Source of the DNA: Bombus terrestris | Lineage: Eukaryota; Arthropoda; Insecta; Hymenoptera; Apidae | Direction of reading: 5' to 3' | NCBI RefSeq assembly: GCF_910591885.1 | Contig: NW_025963549.1 | Coordinates: 930,001-994,000, forward strand | DNA: 64,000 nucleotides | In this document: in pieces, positions 43,146 to 54,812 of the stretch | Numbering within the stretch: position 1 is the stretch's first letter | Layout: the number at the start of each line of letters is the position of its first letter | Made by a program: the position numbers and the translations under genes | Notes under the pieces: model-generated | Seen by the model: the letters and a program-made list of their open reading frames with translations, nothing else | Told to the model about the DNA's origin: nothing | Database searches by the model: none

Positions 43146-44330
43146 CTAAACCTTTCGAATTTCTCTCTCTGTACACAGTGCCTTCGTAAAAATATCCGCA
43201 GTATTTTCGTCTGTACTTACCTTAAGTATGTTTATCTTGTTCTCCTTTAAGCACTCGTGAACATAGTGGTAATGAACTTCAATGTGTTTAGAATTTTTTG
43301 TAAAATTTCCGTGCTTTGCTATACTCATCACTCCAGAGTTATCCTCATCAATTTTTACAGGGTTATCGTCTAGATTTACATTGAAGATTTTCATAATTTC
43401 CATAATGGACATTAATTCACTCACCGCTTCCGATAGAGCTACATACTCTGCATACGTCGAGGCTTTTGTCACACACCTTTGTTTTTTAGACTTCCAACCA
43501 ATTACATTTCCACACAATCTAATTACATATTCAGAAGTCGATTTCTTTTCTAAATGATCTCCTGCCTAATCAGCGTCCACATAACAATCTATCGTTTCAC
43601 ATTTCTCATTCCTTTTCTAATCTAATCTTAAGTCTCTAGTCCGGTACAAATATTTCAATATTCGCAAAGCAAATTTAAAATGTGTCTCATTACAACAATC
43701 TTGTAATCAACTCAAATAATTCACACTATAACTTATATCGGGTCTGGTATTTTTACTAATATACAACAATGCGCCAATTAAATTTTTGTATCCAATATCC
43801 TCTGTATTTATCACAGCTTTTTCAATTTTTAAGTTGGTCTCCATAGGTGCACAGTACAATTTGCTATTTTGTAACTTACATTTGTTTCCTAATGATTCAA
43901 TGTATTTCTTTTGGCTTAATCTTATTTCATTTTTGAAATAATCATAGTCTATATTTATTCCAAGATATTCTTTGACTTCACCTAAATCTTTCATTTCAAA
44001 TCTATTAGTTAATAACTTCTTTACCCTTTGTATCTTCCTTTTATTTTTACTACAAATTAGCAAATCGTCTACATACATTAGTAAATAAACAACATTTACT
44101 CCCTCTCCATGTATATATAGGCACAACTCTATGTTATTCTTCTTAAAACCTAATCTCGTCACATACTTATCAAGACACTCATACCACTCCCTTCGACTTT
44201 CTTTTAACCCATAAAGCGCTTTCGATAGTTTATAAACTCTATTCGTTCCGTCCGCATATCCCGTTGGTTGATTTACATATACCTCCGAGGTTACTTCACC
44301 ATTTAAAAAAGCAGTTTCTACATTCATTTG
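43146..44330 (-). pseudogene. Copia RT C-terminal part and RNase H (copy 3)
   Basis: RT is open from 44327 to 43707 with TAFLNGEV and the catalytic LLMYVDDLLI, then a break near 43706. RNase H is open from 43517 to 43146 (TKASTYAEYVALSEAVSE, ADIFTKAL). TAG at 43566-43568 stands at the same tryptophan site as in copy 1. Confidence 0.88.
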
Positions 44331-44338
44331 CTCAATAA

Positions 44339-44976
44339 TTAATCAATCCACTTTGATAGCAATATCTTAAAGGTCTCATTACTCGCTACTGGGGAGTATA
44401 TGTCATCGGCTACGTTTCTTTGTTGGAATCCTCTTACCACTAATATAGCTTTATACCTGTCATCTGATTTTCTCGTGTAATCCCATTTTACATCTAATAC
44501 GTCTTTGCCTTTTACCCTTTCTACCAATTTCCAAGTTTTATTCTTATAAAGACATTCTATTTCCTTATTCATAGCTTGTTTGAAATCTTCACTATCTTCA
44601 CAACAAATCGCCTCCTCAAATGTACAAGGGATATCTACACTACAATAATTTGCATGGATTTCACTAATGTTTTCTTTTTCTGGATATCTTACTGGAGTTC
44701 TCTTATTACGTGTAGATCTTCCGGGGATGTTTAAGCTGTCAAGACTGTTATCATTTTCATCTTTCCTACTTTCTAACTCTTCCTTACTCATTCCTTATTC
44801 ATGTTTACCAATAAATCATTATCCTCAATGTCATCGTTTTCTTTATCGAATGAATTCTCCACAAAACCGGTACATTTTGTGTCTGTTTCTATGACCTCTA
44901 CATGTCTCGCTATTGTTATTTTCCCACCTAATAAGACTCTGTAACCTACTTCACTATATCCAAACAAAATTCCCAT
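44339..44976 (-). pseudogene. Copia integrase/RT linker and RT N-terminal part (copy 3)
   Basis: The acidic linker (44976-44788) is followed by the RT N-terminus (44791-44339) with EDFKQAMNKEIECL and KWDYTRKSDDRYKAILVVRGF. A small insertion near 44790 (NKEE repeated) and a deletion near 44345 break the frame relative to copy 2. Confidence 0.85.
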
Positions 44977-44995
44977 ATCTGCCTTCTTATCCCAT

Positions 44996-45715
44996 TTAAA
45001 AACTCTCTTTTGTTCTTACAAAAACTTTACTTCCATATAGATGTATATTTTCAACACTTGGTTTTCTCCCGAAGAATATTTCAAAAGGTGTCTTTCTCTC
45101 TATAGTATTTGCCAGTATTCGATTCTTCAAGTATACCGCTGTCCAATCTATTTCCAGCCAGTACCTTTTGTGTACTTTCGCTTCCGCTAACAAGCAACGC
45201 GCCATGTCCATCACTGTTCTATTATACCTTTCCGTTGTCCCGTTTAATTCATGTACGTAGGTCGGGCAGTTATTTATTCTGATACCTTTATCCCTAGCAA
45301 ATTTATAAATTCGATTATTCCAGTACTCTTCGCCATTATCATATCTCAATATTTTAAACCACTTGCCCGTTAAATTCTCGGCTTCATTTACAAACTGTAC
45401 GAAACAATCAAAGACCTCACCCTTTGATTTTATACAATAAATTCTAGCTATTTTGCTATAATCATCGATAAATGAGATGAAATATTTCTCTTCATTGAAT
45501 CCGGTAGTCTTAAAGGGACCGCACACGACCGTATGAATAATTTCCATTATCTCCCTAGCCTTGGTTAGATTATTTTTGAATGGTAAATTGTGCATTTTAC
45601 TTTCTATACACACCCTATATTTCAAAAATTCCTTCTCAAATTCTTTCGGTATACCAGTAACTAGCTGCTCTTTAACCAAAATACTTAAATATTTAAAATT
45701 TACGTGTCCTAACAT
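44996..45715 (-). pseudogene. Copia integrase (copy 3), long open frame
   Basis: 239 codons open. The pre-integrase tail (LGHVNFKYLSIL) leads to the core. The usual HSDV with the first catalytic Asp reads HTVVCGPF here, so that Asp is lost; the second Asp (DNGEEYWNN) and the Glu region (ELNGTTERYNRTV) remain. Loss of a catalytic residue indicates decay although the frame is open. Confidence 0.88.
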
Positions 45716-45721
45716 CCTATG

Positions 45722-46207
45722 TCATCTTTCCTTTTTACTTATACCACTACGTTCAGCGCTGTTTGCTAAGTGCTCCTTCCCTTTCAATATACTTTTCATT
45801 CTATATGTTCCCTTTTCTTTAACCGCTACCGCTGTAAGCTTATTGTCCTCATCTATTACTTTTGCAATATTTCCTTTTGAAATAACCGTGTTTTTATTAT
45901 CTGTTAACTTGCCTAAACTAATCAAGTTTGCGGACATTTCTTTCGCGTAAAAAACATTATTCATATTTATTTCATTTTGCTTTCCAAATGCTTCAAAGCA
46001 ACTTATAACATTCCCTACTTTTGTTGCCTTTATCGATCTATTATCGCCTAAATATATATTTACCGGTTCTTTAAGGTCAATAGATCTATCGAAATAATTT
46101 ACGTTATTAATTATGTGATCTGTGCAACCGCTATCTAATAGCCACATTACTTCATTATTACTTATCTCGTTCGCCTCGCCGCTGTGTGCTGCGTGCGCCG
46201 TTGCTAT
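45722..46207 (-). pseudogene. Copia protease region (copy 3)
   Basis: Open frame to the gypsy insertion. The active site reads WLLDSGCTDHI, followed by YLGDNRSIKATKVGNV and ANLISLGKL. It is cut off from gag by the gypsy insertion at 46207. Confidence 0.88.
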
Positions 46208-46584
46208 TGTCACGTAAAATGAGAAAGAAATTTAAAGGAAAGAAGAAAACTTTATTTTTTCCTCGTTTATATACTTCTGAACTCTAGCCGCGGCCGTACG
46301 AGACTGAGGCTCTTACAATATTTTCTTACTTTCGGTGACATCTGTTTCTTCTTTTGTTTTTCATCCTTCATTATCCCCACTACCCTGTAGGCGTACGTGA
46401 CTGTTGCTACGCTTCTTGAACATTCGGTGGAAGGACCGTTAGGACATAGATGAACCCTCAGGTACTCCGGCAATATACATTGTCGCCAAGGTCGCCATGT
46501 GTAATGTTCAAGTATCAGCTGTCTGGAGAATGTTTAGAAGTGGTCGCCTAAGGTGACGTCAGGGCAAAAGTGTTTGTGGTTACA
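46208..46584 (-). repeat. Errantivirus-like 3' LTR
   Basis: 377 bp, from TGTCACGTAAAATG to GTGGTTACA on the plus strand. It keeps a stretch of about 60 bp (near 46243-46305) deleted from the 5' LTR. Confidence 0.88.
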
Positions 46585-46597
46585 CTCCCCCCTCCTT
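46585..46597 (-). other. Errantivirus-like polypurine tract
   Basis: AGGAGGGGGGAG on the coding strand directly before the 3' LTR, the expected plus-strand primer. Confidence 0.75.
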
Positions 46598-46606
46598 AGA
46601 ATGAAC

Positions 46607-48480
46607 TTAGTCCTCGAAGTTCCTCTTCCTGTTTAAGATAGATGGGTGAAATTTTGCCTTGGGTGTTTCCAGGTCGAAGGTTACTTGTGAATCGTTGCTG
46701 GTGCTGGGCACAGGTAGAATCGGGGTGAATACGTTGATAGGTGCCGGGTTGATTGGCGTCGGAGCGCTGGCTGGTGGATTGTTATTTGTCGTGTTTCGCT
46801 TGATTTTGCAACAGAATAAATGAAAACACAATTTCGGCATTCCTATTTTGTTGAGAAAGTATAACCATATGAGAGCAATGGATAAATATCCTATAATTTG
46901 TAATATAGATATTCCCCGTGATTCAACTTGATCGATTCTATGAGCAAAAGTTAGTTGATTCGTTTGATCTTCGATTCCATCCAGAGTGTTTTTTTATCCG
47001 TAATTATCGTTAATAAGTTTTGGAGTTTTCTCTAGTTTATTTAGTAAAATAATCCAGTCTGAATAATGATTCAGACTGGATTATTTTACTAAATAAACTA
47101 CAGTTACATTGACTGTATTGATTTTAATCTCGTAAGAAATTTCCTTGCTACTACCACTGATTCTCATATGGTTATTCTTGTACAATATGTCTACGGTTTT
47201 ATTAGTTTGTAACAAAGATGGTTTCTCTAGTCTAACAATTCGATGTGTCTTTTCTTCGAAAATGCTCAGATCTATTGCTTTTTCTGGTATAGCTATAAAA
47301 TGATTCTCAGCGTTTAATGGGATAAAAGTTATATCTTCAATGTTATAAACTACTACCTTACAGGATTTGACAGTGTTTTCTGCGCTTAAGATTTCAGAGT
47401 TACAATCGTGCTTCACCCGACGGTCGTGAATCGGCTGAGTTTGTTTGCAAATGTAAAAGTCAGATATAGAACGGCATTGCTTATCCAAGTAGTTTTGATC
47501 GACATTGTTGTAATTTAGTCCTGACGTTAAAAATATCGGATGAACTACTAAAGGTGCTAAAAACACTTTGTTCGCGAGAGATGGTATGGGATATATTTGC
47601 TCTATATCCCATTCCATGTCCATAACTGTTGGTACAGAAATTACAAAGAAAACTTTGTTTTGTCGAGTAAACAATGTGAGTTCTGAGATATCAAAATATT
47701 TTGGAAATTCTCTTCCTTTGGTATAAAAGCCTTTCCTACTGTTTTGCTACCTAGTACTTGGGCGTAATTGTTAATAAAAGTTCCGGGATCAATAATCTGT
47801 GGGCTTATTATTCCTTGTTTTCCTAAGATGATTAAATTGAATATTTCGTCGATTTGGAAATGTAAGTCAGAGAGTGAGCTTTCTAGAGCTATGACTTTTA
47901 TTAAGGTGATCTCGTTTTTGTTAAGCGTTTTAAGTTCGTTTGTTACACCTGTGTCTACTTGTTTCAGACGCTGGATGACGTCGTTATTTAAAATTCGTTT
48001 AATCAAAGCTGTCTGGTTAGCTACTATGGTTTTTAGGCTGTTACCTTCTTCAAAGAGTTTGTCTATATTTTTGTTGATTATATCTAGATCGTTCGCGGCT
48101 AGGGTTCCAAAAAGAGTTTTACTAATAGATCCGATAGCGTCTACTAGTCCTCATATACTTCTGAGATGAATGTGAGCTAAGAATCGTAATTCGATGCTAA
48201 GTGTTCTGACGTTATTTAGTTTTGCTTGTAAAGAGCGTATTTCTGGTAGTATGTTACAGTCTTTTCGTGTCTCGCAATGATTCCTAACTTCGGCTACTCC
48301 CTTTTCAATATATCTTACTTGTTCCAATACAGCACTAATATCTAGTCCTATAATAACATTTATGTGTTCGCTATAAAGATATGCTTTGGATATTTTCTCA
48401 TGAAATATTCCATTATTGTCAATAGGGGTTATTTTTAATCCGTTAAGGGTGGTAAATCCGACGGCAAGGGTGATCGTCCT
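46607..48480 (-). pseudogene. Env-like third ORF, broken
   Basis: Downstream of integrase, slightly overlapping it, the minus strand encodes an envelope-type protein in pieces: an N-terminal ectodomain (about 48480-48155), a TGA (48151-48153) just before a hydrophobic Gly/Phe-containing segment resembling the fusion peptide of errantivirus and baculovirus F-type proteins, a heptad-like stretch (48006-47641), further ectodomain with spaced cysteines (47674-47081), then a hydrophobic membrane span (about 46925-46850) and a Pro-rich tail (to 46607). A frame change near 47650 and a perfect hairpin at 47033-47100 also break it. Non-functional; such proteins would sit in membranes and mediate fusion. 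Confidence 0.7.
47033..47100. repeat. Perfect 32-bp inverted repeat with 4-base loop
   Basis: Arms 47033-47064 and 47069-47100 are exact reverse complements, separated by AATG. The hairpin interrupts the env-like frame. A perfect AT-rich palindrome like this suggests a snap-back copying event. Confidence 0.93.
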
Positions 48481-51400
48481 GAAAAATAAGGTTTTATTCC
48501 GTCACCGTGGATTTTCTTAACTCGATCTCTAATGAGAATCTCATAATACGGTGTCTTGACTGATTTAATAACGTAGGGTCCTAACCATTCGTCGTCCAAT
48601 TTATCCGACTTATGATCGTTGTGAAGGAGTATACGATCTCCTTCCTTAAATAAGGTTTGAGTTCTAATGATTTTTCTTGTCTGATCTCTCATGTACCTCT
48701 TTCTACTTTGTTCAAGAGTGTTCTTCGCTATCATTCTATATTTTTGCAATTGTTTTTGCCATAGTGCAAACATTTCTTCGTAGGTGTAATTGGAAGTTCG
48801 GGATACGGAAGACGGGAGGTTGGCTTTTCTTCCAAATGTTAGTTCGAAGGGTGAAAATCCAGTTGCATCGTGTATCGCGGTATTATACCCTAGGCAAATA
48901 AAGTCTAATACCTGATCCCATTCTTTATTAGAATCGTGTAGGCTCGTGCGAATCATGTCTTTTACTGTGGCGTGTGTTCGTTCTATGGATCCATTAGATT
49001 GAGGATGAAAACTAGTGGTCTTTATATGTTTGATTTTAAATGCTTCCTCGAATTTTTCCATTAGTTCGCTAATAAAGTTTCGTCCCTGGTCTGTTAGTAT
49101 CGTTTTGGGTGCTGACAAGATATAAATGTAGTGATGTAGTACTGCATCGATAATCGATTCGGTTCGTTGTGTTTTCAGTGGTACTAAAACGAGATATTTC
49201 GTTAGGTCATCGTGAATCGAAAGAATGTATTGATTTCCAGGTGTGGTTTTAGGCATCGGACCAATTAGATCCATGGCTATCTTTTCGTTTGGTTTTACTG
49301 GTGTCTGAGGAATTACGGGTTGTTCCTTGGGTCTGATTCTAACTAGCTTTTGTCGTTGACAAGCTTCGCAATTTTTTATAAAATCTTCTATCCTCTCCAT
49401 GAGGCGTGGGACTTTGAATTGGTCTTTGATTTTACTATATGTCTTTTGAATACCCAAGTGTCCACTAATGTCGTTATGGTTTTCGCGTATAATGTCTAGA
49501 GCTTGTTCGTCAGTTATGGTTCGTATTGGTTCGTATGCAAAAGTTATTTCTTCAATTTGGTCATTATTAAACATGAGTGTTACTTTGATCCTAGCTTTTT
49601 CGGTTTCGGTAAAACTATTGTCTCCTATCCCAATTTTCTTGCGTTTCTTGGTTAGTTCAAAAATTTTTCGAATCCAAGTATCTTTGTCGAATGGACCTAA
49701 TGTTTCTCTATTCAATTGATAGAAGGTGTGATCGTTTGGCGTGATTTTAAGTCGTCTCGGGGGTGTCGCGTATTCTGACCATGGGTTAAAGTGTTCTACA
49801 ATATTTTCGGAGTTTGCAGGTGTGTCTGGGACTGATTTGTCGGTAATTTGGTAAATTTTTCTGGAAAGTGCGTCGGCTGCTGTGTTCTCTTTACCTTTGC
49901 AATACTGAATATCGTACTCGTATTCTTCGAGTTTAAGTCTCCATCTAATCAAACGCGAAGAAGGGTCTTTGCAATTTTTGAGCCAAGTGAGTGCTTGGTA
50001 ATCGGTTCGAATAACGAATCGTCTTCCTAACAGGTATTGCCTGAGTCTTTTAACTGCCCATACGATAACTAATAATTCCTTTTCTGTGGTAGAATAATTT
50101 TTCTCTGGGGGGTTGAGTGTCCGTGATATGTAACAACAAGGATGTCCGTCTTGTGATAAGATTGCGCCTATTCCTTCATTGGAAGCGTCTGTGGTGAGTG
50201 TGAATGTTTTCGTGTAGTCTGGGTATGCTAAAACTGGGGCTGAGCATAGCTTTTCTTTTAGTGTGTCAAAGCTTGTCTGTTGCGTTTCAGTCCATCTAAA
50301 AGGATTGTCTTTCTTTGTGAGATCTGTTAATGGTTTGGCGAGTTTGGACAAGTTTTTAATGAATTTTCTGTAGTATCCAGCTAATCCGAGAAATGACTTT
50401 ACGTCTGTTGGTGTTTTGGGAATCTTAAAGTCTTTAACTGCGGAGATCTTTTTAGGATTTGGCTTTATGCCCTCGTGTGTTATGACATGTCTAAGTATTC
50501 TAATTCAGGTTTTAGAAACTCGCATTTGTCGGGTTGGATTTTTAGTCCTAACTGTTTTAATCTTTGCAATACTATAGCAAGGTTTTCATTGTGTTGTTGA
50601 ATTGTACTACCGAATATTATTATGTCGTCAAGGTATACAAAGCAGTATTTGTTCAATAATCCTCGTAACGCGGTATCCATCATGCGTTGGAAGGTGGCTG
50701 GGGCGTTTTTTAAACCGAATGGCATGCGATTATAGTGAAAGTGTCCCTGACGTGTGCTAAAGGCTGTATAATTCTTTGAGTCGGGGTCCATAGGTATTTG
50801 ATGGAATCCCGAAGATAAATCTAGAGCAGAGAAGAATTTGGCGTTGCCTAATTGTGATAGAATGTCGTCGATTGTCGGTAGTGGGTAGGCGTCTTGATCG
50901 GTAAGTTCATTTAATTTTCGAAAGTCGATAACTATACGCCATTTCTGTTTGCCTGATGCGTCTGATTTCTTGGGTACTACCCATACTGGACTGTTGTAAG
51001 GAGAATCTGATTCTTCAATGATATTTTTATCTAACATTTTTTTCATTTGTTTTTCAATTTCTGCTTTATGGGCTTCGGGAGGTCGGTACGATTTGGTATT
51101 GACGATTTTGTTTTCGCGTAGGGTAATAGTGTGTTTTGTTAGGTTAGTACAAGGTAGGGTATCGGATTCTAGGTCAAACACGTCTATGTAATGTAGGAGG
51201 ATCTTTTCGATAGGAATACGAAGTTTGTCTTCAATATGGTCTAGTCTAATTATTTGTTTCATTTTAGCAATTTTATCGAGATCGTGTTCATAAGAAAGAT
51301 CATTAGTGATTATAGTTGGTTGCTCACCAGTATTGCAGAAACATACTCTCGTCGGAACTTTATCCAGATAAATTGTTTCGATTTTGGTTTGCCCTGGGAG

Positions 51401-51919
51401 AATGGTTTTCGGCGCCTGGAAAAATATTTCGTTCCCGTTTAATTGTATTGATTCGTTGTTAATTCGATATGAGTAGTCAGAGAGCATAGGTAAACCAATT
51501 ATTCCGTCTTCTATTAAAGGAAAATCGTCTGGCACCACGTGAAATGTGTTCATGATGTTAAAGAATTGAAAGTCTACTGTTTCGTCAGTTTGGTATTTGT
51601 CATTGCCCATGTAAAATGTTTTAGCTACTGTCTTTTTAGGTTTAAATATGGCACTTGATCTTTTAACTAAATTTATTCCTGCACCGGTATCGATTAAATA
51701 TCGTTTGATTTCTGTTCCCGATCGAACTCCAATGGATAGAAGTTTTCCTGTTGTTGCGTGTACTCGTACGACGTCTCTCGAGGTTCTGGTAGCGCTGTTT
51801 CCTCTTCTCGTCCCGCATTCTCCATGTTTATATTGTAGCTGCGCGGTGGCGAAAGATTTCGCTGGCTGGCCGGTTGAAAATTTCGGCAGTAATTTGCGGT
51901 ATGTCCTATTTGGTTGCAC
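48435..51919 (-). pseudogene. Errantivirus-like pol: protease, RT, RNase H, integrase
   Basis: Two long frames. 51919-50480: protease (LIDTGAGINLV), RT with IDFRKLNELT, FSALDLSSGFHQIPM, MPFGLKNAPATFQ and the catalytic FVYLDDIIIF. 50351-48435: RNase H (TDASNEGIGAILSQ), zinc-binding region (CEACQRQK), integrase core (MDLIGPM, LTDQGRNF, HPQSNGSIERTH) and C-terminal domain. A one-base loss near 50487 separates the frames. The pol frame is -1 relative to the end of gag, consistent with -1 frameshifting in gypsy elements. Confidence 0.9.
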
Positions 51920-53057
51920 TTAAAACACTTCATTCTTCCTCCGTTGTTTATTTGAGTGCTTGTCGGCAGGCGATTGAGCGTAGTCATCGGACCGCTCCTA
52001 AGTGGGTATTTGCGTTGTGACGAAACATTCCCTCGGGCGAATGAGTGAGCTCTTATTTGCTGCCTGCACTGATTTCCGCGGTTTCGCTCAATTTCTCCGA
52101 TTAATAGTTCTGCTTCGAACGCGGCATCTTGTGCTTCTTGTAAGGTGCGCGGTTTCATGCTTGATGTTCTGATGCTGATGTTCTGATTTCTATCTCGGGT
52201 TTTAAATTTATTATGAACGTTTTGGTTGCGCGTTCGTTCTCTAGGTCTATCGCGACTGCTCGTCGAATAAGATCGCGAATTTCCTGTTGCAATGCGTATA
52301 TAAGTTCATTAAGACCTTGTCGAAATCTTTTGACGTATCCGTGTACTGATTCGTTAAAACTTTGCCGAGTTCTTTGTAATTTATCGCGTGCACCGTTTGA
52401 AGTTACGCTAATCGATACGAACTTCCTCAGATTTTTGAATGAGGCGCCGTACGTCTCGATAACCGAATGTCTAATGCCTCTTTCGGCTTCGCCGACAATG
52501 CGTTTGGTTAGAATTAATTTCAATAAAGCACGCTTTTCCTTACATTCCGATCTAGCTTCGCTTACCCGCTTGATGAATCCCTCCACTCCAATGTCATCTT
52601 GACCGTTGAGGACTGGGATGAACTCGATGCTGGTTTTCGCGTCGGACATATGTCGTTCGTACGAGGCTGATTCTTCTTCCTCATCCTCGGAGTTCGCTGG
52701 GTCGGAGGTTTCTGGAGTTTCTTTGATCCGAACGCGTTCTTCCGGAGATTTCACTATGCGGGTGTCCCGAGTAGTGCTTCTGCTGGCAGAACTAGTATCG
52801 TCTGTCATAATTGAGTTGAACTCAGACGTATCTACGGAGGATTGTACTCCTAGCTTGAGTTCGGCCACAGTCTTCCCTATTAGTTCCATTTCCTTGATCC
52901 GTTGAGTGCTTTCATCGCGGATTAGTTTATACAAATCATTTATAACTGCCTTATGTTCTTCGTGCTGGCGCTGCATCATATCCAAAATTGCCCGCAGGTT
53001 TGGATCACCGCTAGTCGAAGCGACAGGTGTAACTTTCTTATCGTCCCTTTTGTCCAT
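51694..53057 (-). pseudogene. Errantivirus-like gag
   Basis: ATG at 53057 opens 300 codons (charged, partly coiled-coil, then a Gag core), ending at 52155. A second frame, 52158-51694, continues the capsid end and has one CCHC knuckle (CFKCNQIGHTANYC). The break coincides with a short tandem duplication (GATGTTCTGATGCT-type, 52160-52185), which probably caused the frameshift. A leader of 180 bases separates gag from the primer site. Confidence 0.82.
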
Positions 53058-53236
53058 TTCAGAGTAATAGATCGTCGGAGTCTGACGTTATCGAATGCAA
53101 TCGATCGATCCTTTTAGAGGAAATGGTTCTACTTACTAATAAAACCGTTTTTCGTAGTCCATGTTGCTTGATACACCTTTGGTCGGATGTCCCGTAGGCC
53201 AAAACCGTATTCTTGTTTTATCCAAGGTTGATGTAT

Positions 53237-53252
53237 CCTGGCAGGATCGCCA
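53237..53252 (-). other. Errantivirus-like primer-binding site (tRNA-Arg type)
   Basis: Three bases inside the 5' LTR the coding strand reads TGGCGATCCTGCCAGG, the complement of the insect tRNA-Arg(ACG) 3' end as I remember it. Confidence 0.6.
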
Positions 53253-53255
53253 AAA

Positions 53256-53575
53256 TGTCACGTAAAATGAGAAAGAAATTTAAAGGAAAGAAGACTGAGG
53301 CTCTTACAATATTTTCTTACTTTCGGTGATATCTGTTTCTTCTTTTGTTTTTCATCCTTCATTATCCCCACTACTCTGTAGGCGTACGTGACTGTTGCTA
53401 CGCTTCTAGAACATTCGGTGGAAGGACCGTTAGGACATAGATGAACCCTCAGGTACTCCGGCAATATACATTGTCGCCAAGGTCGCCATGTGTAATGTTC
53501 AAGTACCGGCTGTCTGGAGAATGTTTAGAAGTGGTCGCCTAAGGTGACGTCAGGGCAAAGGAGTTTGTGGGTCCA
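53256..53575 (-). repeat. Errantivirus-like 5' LTR
   Basis: 320 bp, followed by the second CTAT of the target-site duplication. Shorter than the 3' LTR by one internal deletion of about 60 bp; otherwise few differences are seen. Confidence 0.88.
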
Positions 53576-53579
53576 CTAT

Positions 53580-54392
53580 CCATGTGCCTGATCTTGAGTT
53601 ACCATGCTCGCTCGTGCCGGTTGTTGATTGACGATGGAAATTTCCACGTCCCCTGCTCGTATTTCCTTTGTTTCCTCTTCCTCTGCTGCGACCACGTGTT
53701 GACCCACGCCAAAATCTGTTACTGCTTCCCGCTTCGACGCCATTTTGACACTCTCTCGCAGAATGTCCTACTCTTCCACATCTGAAGCATCCTTCCTTTT
53801 TTGCAGAAAAGGCGTTGGTTTGCATTTCTCCTCGGTTGGACTTATTCTTCTTCTCAGCTATTTCAATTATATTTGTTACATATGCTACCGTTTGATTTTC
53901 TGCTTTCAATGCATCTACTATATCCGCTACGTAGGTGTATTCTTCGGGTAACGTATTCAGCGTGAAATTTAGTTTTTCCCTCTCACTCACTTGTGCACTC
54001 GCACATTTTAATTCGTTTATTAATTTTTCGAAATTACTAAAAAACGATGCTGAATCAATGTAGTTCTCAAGTCTTATCTTTTCCAATCTCCTTCTGCATA
54101 CGATCTGTAGTGCCGTCGAATCTGTCAAGTACATTTCATCAAACTTTTTCACTATCTCATACGCCGTTTTTTCTTCTCTAATATATTCCAATTGTCTATT
54201 TGTGACGGCACTGTAAATAATATTTATTGCCTTCAGATCCTTTTTGTCCCAGTCTTCATTGTCTGTTTCTGTCTTCACCCTATTTGTGACAATCTCGCAT
54301 TCTTTATATCTGAGAAACATCGTTATTCTTTGCTTCCACATACCGTAATCCTCACCATCGAAAATAGGTATCATGATTTCCGATCTTTCCAT
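53580..54392 (-). CDS. Copia gag, intact frame (copy 3)
   Basis: ATG at 54392 opens about 270 codons, up to the gypsy insertion. It begins MERSEIMIPIFDGEDYGMWK, has RRRLEKIRLENY and one CCHC knuckle (CFRCGRVGHSAREC), then an RG-rich tail. Copies 1 and 2 have a frameshift in the first 20 codons, so this is the least damaged gag. Gag would package the element RNA; its link to pol is cut by the gypsy insertion. Confidence 0.88.
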
Positions 54393-54567
54393 TTTAAATG
54401 ACTCCTTATCTCTTACTCAAGCGTTCCTACGTGCACGAAGTGTATTTTTCCTCTTTGTAACCTTTGAACGTTTCTTTCCTTACTGAGAACTCACTCGAAC
54501 TAACTCGCAATATTGAAAAACACGCACTAAAATAACTTGCAAAATTATGAACCACGCTCTGCTACCA

Positions 54568-54812
54568 TGAAAAGATATAGAATAGATTCGGAAATACAAA
54601 TAATTCCCTTTATTTAGCACACAACTGTTATACATGTATCTTATACCCTTAAGACCTCAAAATCCTACTCGCACGCACGCCTATTGTCAACCGACTCTTC
54701 CAGATACTTCTAACGACTGGCTCTTGTCTTTTGTCTCAACCAATACCCGGACGTCCTCTGACGCTTACACACACATTCACATGTACAGTGTAAATGTATC
54801 ACATTCCCAACA
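54568..54812 (-). repeat. Copia 5' LTR, copy 3
   Basis: 245 bp, next to the primer site (54557-54567). The outer flank is GGAAT within satellite. Confidence 0.9.

Larger units (their letters stand above)
46208..53575 (-). mobile_element. Errantivirus-like Ty3/gypsy element with decayed env
   Basis: A 7.37-kb insertion in Copia with a 4-bp target-site duplication CTAT (46204-46207 and 53576-53579). The coding strand is minus. LTRs are 46208-46584 and 53256-53575; the second lacks about 60 bp present in the first. Order: primer site, gag, protease-RT-RNase H-integrase, env-like third ORF, purine tract. Gag, pol and env all carry breaks, so this copy is a dead relic. An env downstream of pol is characteristic of insect errantiviruses; the assignment rests on this and on motif order. 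Confidence 0.88.
42780..54812 (-). mobile_element. Ty1/Copia retrotransposon, copy 3, split by an errantivirus-like gypsy
   Basis: The most complete Copia copy: 5' LTR (54568-54812), primer site, gag, [gypsy 46208-53575], protease, integrase, RT, RNase H, purine tract and 3' LTR (42780-43024). The right flank GGAAT is satellite; the left flank GTATT is not, and the matching GGAAT lies at 25167-25171, so the left end was rearranged. Frames carry several breaks. Confidence 0.92.
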
